A model generated the notes under the pieces. That model saw nothing but the letters and a program-made list of their open reading frames with translations. It was not told the origin of the DNA and made no database searches. 19,270 bases of DNA from Oscillospiraceae bacterium. GTDB taxonomy: Bacteria; Bacillota; Clostridia; Oscillospirales; Ruminococcaceae. This document shows, piece by piece, positions 14,727-19,270 of the stretch. The number at the start of each line of letters is the position of its first letter. Positions within the stretch are counted from its first letter, which is position 1. The position numbers and the translations under genes are program-made. The DNA lies in the NCBI GenBank assembly GCA_020024215.1, contig JAHHUC010000041.1:1-19270 (forward strand), written 5' to 3'.

Positions 14727-14757
14727 TAAAAAAAGAGGGCAAAGTAAAATGCCCTCT
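14727..14757 (-). terminator. Terminator of the pseudouridine synthase gene
   Basis: On the minus strand AGAGGGCA (14757-14750) pairs with TGCCCTCT (14741-14734) over 8 bp with an 8-base loop, followed by a run of T (14734-14728). It begins 10 bases after the stop codon. Confidence 0.88.
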
Positions 14758-14766
14758 CAAGCTTAT

Positions 14767-15732
14767 TTATTTTGTTATTCTCTCAAATTCTCTTCTTAGG
14801 TAAACATCCTTTACCTCAAAGCTTTTTTTGTTCAAATAGGACAGTATTCCCGCCTTTTTTTGGGCATCGAACGTAAGCTTATAGGAATAAAGCGCCTGAT
14901 TTTTAAAGCCCAGATGCTTATCCTCCCTGTTTATGCCATATTTTCCGTCTCCTAAAAGAGGACAGCCCAAATGCGCCATCTGTGCCCTTATCTGGTGCGT
15001 CCTTCCGGTGTGAAGCACCACCTCAATAAGCGAATAGCCGTTTTTATATTCCAAAAGCTCATATTCTGTTATGGCTGTTTTTGCGCCCTCACAGGGCTTG
15101 TCAAAAACCAGAACCCGGTTTTCCCCCTCCAGCTTTTTCATATAGCTTGTCACAATGTCCCTTTGCTTGGGCGGTCTTTTGCAGGCTATCAGAAGATATC
15201 TTTTTTCGATCAGCCTTTCCTTTATAAGCAGGTTTATTATTCTCAGCGCCTCTGCATTTTTTGCACCTATCACAATTCCGCCGGTATTTCTGTCTATCCT
15301 GTTGCATAAAGCAGGTGTGAAGCAATGCTCCCTCTCAGGGTCAAATTCCCCCTTCATGTAAAGATATTTCAAAATTCTGTTTATAAGCGTGTCAGAGCTT
15401 TCCTTCTCATCCTCGTGAACAATAAGTCCTGCCGGCTTGTCGCAGAGAATTATGTTGTCATCCTCATATACTATATTCAATTTGTCCGAAGCGTTTAAAA
15501 AGAAGAGAGGGCTTTTTTGAGGAAGCGGAAAAAACTCGTCATTTATATACATTTCCACCAAATCCCCTGTTTTTAGCTTGTAGTTGTTTTCCGCCCTTTT
15601 TCCGTTTACCTTTATCCTTTTAAGCCGGATATATTTGTTTATCAGCGTGCTGCTCATGTTGCAGGTCACCTTGGCTGTGAAGCGGTCCAGCCTCTGATTG
15701 CAGTCATTAAGGTTTATGTTAAAAGCTTTCAT
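14767..15732 (-). CDS. RluA/RluD-family pseudouridine synthase
   Basis: This cytoplasmic enzyme turns specific uridines of rRNA (or tRNA) into pseudouridine. The 321 residues hold an N-terminal S4 RNA-binding domain (about 12-65, CNQRLDRF through KIKVNGKRA-like) and a RluA-type catalytic domain. The catalytic motif is NRIDRNTGG (144-152) with D147; most RluA members have HRLD, and Asn in place of His is seen in part of the family. HTGRTHQIRAQMAHLGCPLLGD is the standard downstream block, shown here in parts (HTGRTHQIR, then GCPLLGDGKYG). The ATG at 15732 matches the family start but has only a distant AAGGA. The target uridine cannot be assigned. It is a single gene facing the lar operon. Confidence 0.9.
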   Translation of the reverse strand: MKAFNINLNDCNQRLDRFTAKVTCNMSSTLINKYIRLKRIKVNGKRAENNYKLKTGDLVEMYINDEFFPLPQKSPLFFLNASDKLNIVYEDDNIILCDKPAGLIVHEDEKESSDTLINRILKYLYMKGEFDPEREHCFTPALCNRIDRNTGGIVIGAKNAEALRIINLLIKERLIEKRYLLIACKRPPKQRDIVTSYMKKLEGENRVLVFDKPCEGAKTAITEYELLEYKNGYSLIEVVLHTGRTHQIRAQMAHLGCPLLGDGKYGINREDKHLGFKNQALYSYKLTFDAQKKAGILSYLNKKSFEVKDVYLRREFERITK

Positions 15733-15783
15733 AGATTATAGAAATTGTCCTTTCCTTGAAATAAAAAAGAAATCCATGCAGAT

Positions 15784-15792
15784 ATTATAGCA
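15784..15792 (-). promoter_or_regulatory. Candidate extended -10 promoter of the pseudouridine synthase gene
   Basis: On the minus strand TGCTATAAT is an extended -10 element with a perfect TATAAT. No good -35 hexamer lies 16-18 bases upstream. The leader to the ATG would be about 45 bases. Confidence 0.45.
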
Positions 15793-15899
15793 TAATAATC
15801 CACTATATAGGCAGAAGAATTTTTCAAAGCCCTGCTGCTGCTGAAAATTTATTTAAAAAAAGAAAAAACAGGTATATTTATGCTGCATTTTCGCTTTTG

Positions 15900-15908
15900 T
15901 GGTATAAT
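15900..15908 (+). promoter_or_regulatory. Extended -10 promoter of the DUF3160 lipoprotein gene
   Basis: TGGTATAAT combines a TGN extension with a perfect TATAAT. The -35 region is weak (ATGCTG at 17-base spacing). The leader to the ATG at 15945 is about 30 bases and contains AGAAGGGG. Confidence 0.55.
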
Positions 15909-15944
15909 GGTAAAAATACTTAAATTTAGAAGGGGTGCAAAAAT

Positions 15945-18170
15945 ATGAAAAAAATAATAGCCTTTACAACTGCATTGGCTATGCTTTTATGCTTTTCAGG
16001 CTGTCAGAATCTGAATAAAGATAAATCAGATTCAAACAAGACAGAATCCTTTGGATTTGACAACATAGCCGACAAGGATATTTTCCCCGCTGCAGAAATG
16101 TACAATTATGATAAAAAAGCAGCAGTTCCCGACTATAAGGTTGAGCCCGGTTTGGAAAATATTGCAAATAAAAACCAGTTCAAGATAGGCACAGATGAGG
16201 TCGGGGATTATTATTTCGGCACACAGCTCTCCATGCAGGCCAACAAGCTTTTGGAAAAAAACGGCTTTGTGGTTTTGGATAAAACACACAGCAAAGACTT
16301 TTACAGCAGATATGAAAAAAACCGCTATAATTATGTGCCCAGCTTTGTGACCACCGATTCTGCGGTGCATACCTTCCATTTGATGTATGACTATGTGTTA
16401 AAGGATGTGGAGAAAAATAAGCTTTTTGACACACTTAAAGCCCTCACAGACACCATGCTGGAAAAGTCCCTCCAACAGTATAAGCAGCTGAAGGGAACAG
16501 CCTTTGAAAATGCTGCTTTCAGAAATGCAGCCTATTTTTCAGTTGCTGCAAAGCTTCTGGATGAAAATTATCAGGTGGAAGAAGAGGTGAGGGATTTAGT
16601 TGAAGAGGAGCTTTCACTCATAAAAGAGCACAGCAAAATAGCTGCGTCACCGATTGTAAATTACAAGCAGGATTTTGAAAATCCCGGGGATATTTACAAT
16701 GTGGATTATTCACAGTTTATACCCAGGGGACATTATATTTATACCAAGGAGCTGGAAAGCTACTTCAAAGCCTCCATGTGGTATGGTCAGATAACCATGA
16801 GAAGCAAAAGCGACGATGAGATACGCTCGGCACTTCTTATGACCTCCGCCTTAAAGAGCGATGGGATAAATGACTGGTACAAAATTTTCTCTGTGATAAA
16901 CTTCTTTGTAGGCGAGTGCGACGATATTACGGCGCTTGATTATTTAAGCGCATTGGAGGATGTCTATGCCGAGGATATTGTCAGCTTGGAAATTTTAAAG
17001 GATGAGGAGAAATTTAAGAAAGCGGCAGAAAAAATAAGAGCTCTTGCGCCGCCTATGATAAATTCCATCCCCATTTATCAAGAGAGCACAGAGCCTGACC
17101 GAAATGAAGCTGTAACCGGCTTCAGATTCCTAGGTCAGAGATTTACAATAGATGCCCACATAATCCAAAGGCTTATTGAAAGGGACACAAAGGGAAGATA
17201 TCTCCCCACAGCTCTGGATATCCCGGCAGCCTTTGGCTCGGATGAGGCTTTGGAAATACTAAAGAGAGATTACAATGTAAAAAGCTATGAAGGGTACATG
17301 GAGAACATGGAGAGAATAAGGAGGTATACAGCCGAAACAGCTGATGAAACCTGGACCTCAAATCTCTACTGGTCATGGCTTAATATGCTAAGACCTTTGT
17401 GCGACGGCGAAAATGAAGAGGGCTATCCCTTCTTTATGAAAAATAAGGCGTGGCTTTTAAAGGAGCTTAACACATTTGCAGCAAGCTGGACAGAGCTTAA
17501 GCATGACACCGTTCTCTATGCAAAGCAGCCTATGGCAGAGATGGGCGGAGGCGGAGATGAGCCCCCTGCACCGCCGGATGACAGAGGCTATGTTGAGCCC
17601 AATCCTCGGCTTTTCGGCAGGCTTGCCCTTTTGGTAAAGCAGACCAAGGAGGGCCTTGAAAATGCCCAACTTATAACAGATGAAGCAGCCGCAGCCCTTG
17701 ACAATCTTTTCAAAATTTCCGAAAGATTAAGGGATATTTCCGTCAAGGAGCTGGAAAACAAGGAAATAACAGCTGAGGATTACGATTTTATACGCAATTA
17801 CGGTGCAGAATTGGAGCATATATGGGATGTGGCAAAAAAAGATGAGCTGGAGGCATGGGGAAAGGAAACAGGAAGTCAAAACAAGGAAACATTTCTCTAT
17901 TACCACCCGGATGCAGTAATTGCCGATGTGGCAACAGATCCCCAAAATTCACTTGCCTTGGAGGAGGCAACAGGCTATGGCAAGGATATAGTGGTTGCGT
18001 TTTTAAGGGATGAACAGGTGGTTTTGGGCTTGGGAACGGTGTTCTCCCACTATGAGTTTACACTTCCCATATCCGAAAGGATGACCAATGAGGAATGGCA
18101 CAAAATGCTCCGCGAGAGTGAAGGAATACCCATAGATAATTGGAAAAAGGAATTTACAGCCCTTGAATAG
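15945..18170 (+). CDS. DUF3160 family lipoprotein, function unknown
   Basis: The 741-residue protein starts with a lipoprotein signal: KK, a hydrophobic core and FSGC with C20 as the lipidated residue, so the mature protein should sit on the outer face of the membrane. The rest is soluble and resembles DUF3160, with PSFVTTDSAVHTFHLMYDYV near residue 140, a Gly/Pro-rich turn (GGGGDEPPAPPDD, about 530-542), then YYHPDAVIADVATDP and LEEATGYGKD near the C-terminus. The function of DUF3160 is not known to me. The next gene overlaps its last 8 bases, so the two are probably made together and may act together. AGAAGGGG supplies the ribosome binding site. Confidence 0.82.
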   Translation: MKKIIAFTTALAMLLCFSGCQNLNKDKSDSNKTESFGFDNIADKDIFPAAEMYNYDKKAAVPDYKVEPGLENIANKNQFKIGTDEVGDYYFGTQLSMQANKLLEKNGFVVLDKTHSKDFYSRYEKNRYNYVPSFVTTDSAVHTFHLMYDYVLKDVEKNKLFDTLKALTDTMLEKSLQQYKQLKGTAFENAAFRNAAYFSVAAKLLDENYQVEEEVRDLVEEELSLIKEHSKIAASPIVNYKQDFENPGDIYNVDYSQFIPRGHYIYTKELESYFKASMWYGQITMRSKSDDEIRSALLMTSALKSDGINDWYKIFSVINFFVGECDDITALDYLSALEDVYAEDIVSLEILKDEEKFKKAAEKIRALAPPMINSIPIYQESTEPDRNEAVTGFRFLGQRFTIDAHIIQRLIERDTKGRYLPTALDIPAAFGSDEALEILKRDYNVKSYEGYMENMERIRRYTAETADETWTSNLYWSWLNMLRPLCDGENEEGYPFFMKNKAWLLKELNTFAASWTELKHDTVLYAKQPMAEMGGGGDEPPAPPDDRGYVEPNPRLFGRLALLVKQTKEGLENAQLITDEAAAALDNLFKISERLRDISVKELENKEITAEDYDFIRNYGAELEHIWDVAKKDELEAWGKETGSQNKETFLYYHPDAVIADVATDPQNSLALEEATGYGKDIVVAFLRDEQVVLGLGTVFSHYEFTLPISERMTNEEWHKMLRESEGIPIDNWKKEFTALE

Positions 18171-18792
18171 AAATATAAGGAGAGCTGTTTTCGCCCTTCT
18201 CCTGATTGCCGCCATCATCTCTCTTTCCCCTCTTTTAAGGCGGGAATACGGAGATACTGACGAATTCAGGAGATTCAAAAAGCAGAAAGAGCAGCTTGCT
18301 TCCCTCAAAAAGGAGCAGTCAGAGGGAAATTATACCTATGCCTTAAAGGATGGTATTCTCACCTTTAAGGACATGGAGGGAAATGTCATATGGCAGTCGG
18401 ACAAATATTGGTATGTGGATGATTTCAAGCTTTTTGATGTGGATGGCGACAACAGCACCGATTGCCTTTTTTCTCTCTGGAAATCGTACAGCTACTATAA
18501 GGGATCGCCAAAGGAAAATAACGACCGCAGCGTAAAAAACCACCTTTTTCTCTACACAATAAAGGGAAACAAAGCAAAGCCCCTCTGGTGCTCCTCCAAT
18601 CTGCCCAGACCTGTTTGCAGCTTTAAGCTTGAGGAGGGCACCAAAACCGCACTTTCCTCAGGCACTGTTTTAAAAACCATAGAGGGCACATATTCAAATG
18701 ATTTGCTTTTGGAGGAAAGCTGCAAAAGCTACACCTACACATGGGAGGGCTGGGGCTTTTCTGAAGCCTCAGCCCTTTCTCCGCTTCCTTAA
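18163..18792 (+). CDS. Membrane-anchored protein with calcium-loop-like motif, unknown
   Basis: I do not recognise a named family. The 209 residues have an N-terminal membrane anchor (about 8-25), a charged helical stretch (about 30-55), then a beta-rich domain with DVDGDNSTD (92-100). That is a DxDGDxxxD loop as in FG-GAP or EF-hand-like calcium sites, followed by LFSLWKSYSYY. SSNLPRPVCSF follows near residue 147. The start is a TTG at 18163 overlapping the DUF3160 stop; AAAGGA lies about 11 bases upstream. No ATG or GTG in this frame precedes the anchor. The stop codon at 18790-18792 lies inside the hairpin at the edge of repeat copy A1, so the last two or three residues may come from repeat sequence. 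A role as partner of the lipoprotein is inference. Confidence 0.72.
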   Translation: MNRNIRRAVFALLLIAAIISLSPLLRREYGDTDEFRRFKKQKEQLASLKKEQSEGNYTYALKDGILTFKDMEGNVIWQSDKYWYVDDFKLFDVDGDNSTDCLFSLWKSYSYYKGSPKENNDRSVKNHLFLYTIKGNKAKPLWCSSNLPRPVCSFKLEEGTKTALSSGTVLKTIEGTYSNDLLLEESCKSYTYTWEGWGFSEASALSPLP

Positions 18793-18863
18793 AAGAAAGC
18801 TTGGCAAAGAATTTTAATCCGCACAAGTAAGAAAGCTTTTTGCATGACTTTCCCTTCCTGCGT
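18783..18863 (-). repeat. Dispersed repeat module A, copy 1
   Basis: The 32-base block 18796-18827 is identical to 18976-19007 in copy 2, 180 bases away, and similarity continues through GCATGACTTTCC to TTCCTGCGT at 18863. On the minus strand it reads GGAAGGGAAAGTC-ATG, then an 18-residue frame MQKAFLLVRIKILCQAFF ending at 18789. A 6-bp hairpin GCTTTC/GGAAGC (18800-18783) closes it and overlaps the 3' end of the upstream gene. Confidence 0.85.
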
Positions 18864-18896
18864 TGTTTTTAATTTAAGCTGTATAAGAAGCGGTGC

Positions 18897-18972
18897 AAAA
18901 ATTTATCTGACAGCAATAGGGGCTATTTAGGTATAATTGATATCTTGCATATAAAAGCCCACGCTTTTTCGA
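18897..18972 (-). repeat. Dispersed repeat module B, copy 1
   Basis: These 76 bases match 19195-19270 with a single difference (T at 18917, G at 19215). The two copies are 298 bases apart, while the A copies are 180 bases apart, so the units are not a simple tandem duplication. It contains GGTATAATTG and the short inverted pair GGGCT/AGCCC, and ends inside a GCTTTTT-CGAG-AAAAAGC hairpin shared with module A copy 2. Confidence 0.88.
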
Positions 18973-19025
18973 GAAAAAGCTTGGCAAAGAATTTTAATCC
19001 GCACAAGCATTAAAGCTTTTAGCAT
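18927..19025 (-). CDS. Candidate 32-residue small ORF spanning repeat modules A and B (unproven)
   Basis: On the minus strand an ATG at 19025 follows GGAAAGGAAAGTC at good distance and opens a 32-codon frame that starts MLKALMLVRIKILCQAF and ends MQDINYT. The first 17 residues match copy 1 at 14 positions, but the differences there are mostly amino-acid changing, which argues against selection on the peptide. The same C-terminal part runs off the window in B copy 2 (19225-19270). It may be coding by chance. Confidence 0.22.
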   Translation of the reverse strand: MLKALMLVRIKILCQAFSRKSVGFYMQDINYT

Positions 19026-19051
19026 GACTTTCCTTTCCTGCGTGTGTTACA
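18961..19051 (-). repeat. Dispersed repeat module A, copy 2
   Basis: This copy carries the same 32-base core as copy 1 and ends in the 17 bases found again at the left window edge. Its hairpin is GCTTTTT-CTCG-AAAAAGC on the minus strand, at the same place as the GCTTTC/GGAAGC hairpin of copy 1, so the stem differs in sequence but pairing is kept. A further inverted pair, AAAAGCTT with AAGCTTTT, brackets the core. Confidence 0.87.
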
Positions 19052-19194
19052 AAGTGAAAATAAAAGTTTTACTCAATTTTTTCCAAAAAATTGTGGGGTT
19101 GAGGGGCAAAATATCTGACCGCTGCTTGCGGCGGAAAAAGGGAGAATCTTTTGGCGCATTTGTCTTAAATTTTAAGATAAGCTAACAGCATCAA
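19052..19194. other. Non-coding spacer between repeat modules
   Basis: No gene is seen. It holds a small hairpin CCGC-TGCTT-GCGG (about 19120-19132) and a near-palindrome with arms TCTTAAA and TTTAAGA around one base (about 19163-19177). AATATCTGACCGCTGC resembles the ATTTATCTGACAGCA start of module B, so a degraded third B copy is possible. Confidence 0.5.
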
Positions 19195-19270
19195 AAAAAT
19201 TTATCTGACAGCAAGAGGGGCTATTTAGGTATAATTGATATCTTGCATATAAAAGCCCACGCTTTTTCGA
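19195..19270 (-). repeat. Dispersed repeat module B, copy 2 (cut by window end)
   Basis: It is identical to 18897-18972 apart from one base. It ends exactly where the hairpin shared with module A would continue, so another A copy probably follows outside the window. The small frame of copy A2 is also preserved here (stop at 19225-19227). Confidence 0.85.

Noticed and set aside
15821..15850. Inverted pair TTTTCA/TGAAAA in the rluD-DUF3160 gap
   Set aside because: Only 6 A/T-rich pairs with a 15-base loop; likely chance in an A/T-rich intergenic region.
18910..18937. Promoter within module B (CTGACA, then TATAAT)
   Set aside because: The spacer is 19 bases and the -35 imperfect; present in both B copies, so worth recalling only if transcripts are found.
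18783..19270. A/B repeats considered as a CRISPR array or insertion sequence
   Set aside because: Units are unequal in length and spacing, there are no unique spacers of fixed size, no transposase and no terminal inverted repeats.

Overview
The window reads as chromosomal DNA from an endospore-forming, low-to-moderate GC member of the Clostridia (Firmicutes). The evidence is an intact forespore sigma factor SigG, a SpoIIIE/FtsK translocase preceded by a TepA-like ClpP-fold protein (a neighbour pair also known from Bacillus), frequent AGG and ATA codons, strong GG(A/G)GG ribosome binding sites and consensus SigA promoters. The genus cannot be named. No tRNA, rRNA, CRISPR array, transposase or phage gene is visible.

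Layout. (1) 217-3903, minus strand: a YtrA-type GntR repressor, ABC ATPase and large ABC permease operon, with a consensus promoter, an inverted-repeat operator just downstream of the -10, overlapping genes and a terminator. (2) 3961-4840: sigG with a candidate forespore promoter and a bidirectional terminator. (3) 4845-6182: two pyrimidine deoxynucleotide genes facing away from each other, a YfbR-like 5'-deoxynucleotidase (minus) and a dCMP deaminase (plus). Two SigA-like promoters stand back to back between them, and the deaminase leader carries a terminator-like hairpin. (4) 6253-11600, plus: tepA-like protease, uppP, ftsK/spoIIIE, a secreted ComEC-like metallo-beta-lactamase-fold protein and a stand-alone Smr protein. 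(5) 11624-14677: larE-larB-larC, which make the nickel-pincer nucleotide cofactor of lactate racemase-type enzymes, behind a perfect TTGACA-N17-TATAAT promoter and a 160-nt leader with a full intrinsic terminator before larE. LarC has a strongly His/Glu/Cys-rich insert and is one uninterrupted frame. (6) 14727-15792, minus: an RluA/RluD-type pseudouridine synthase. (7) 15900-18792, plus: a DUF3160 lipoprotein overlapped by a membrane-anchored protein with a calcium-loop-like DxDGDxxxD motif; both are of unknown function. (8) 18783-19270 and 1-17: a mosaic of dispersed repeat modules (A and B). A copy is cut by each window edge, so the family is probably scattered through this genome.

The most interesting signals are the larE leader, which looks like a transcription attenuator of unknown ligand; the A/B repeat family, whose two A copies keep a hairpin at the same place with different stem sequences and also carry a small reading frame behind a good ribosome binding site; and the structured leader of the dCMP deaminase gene. 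Most protein-coding content is core Clostridia genome.
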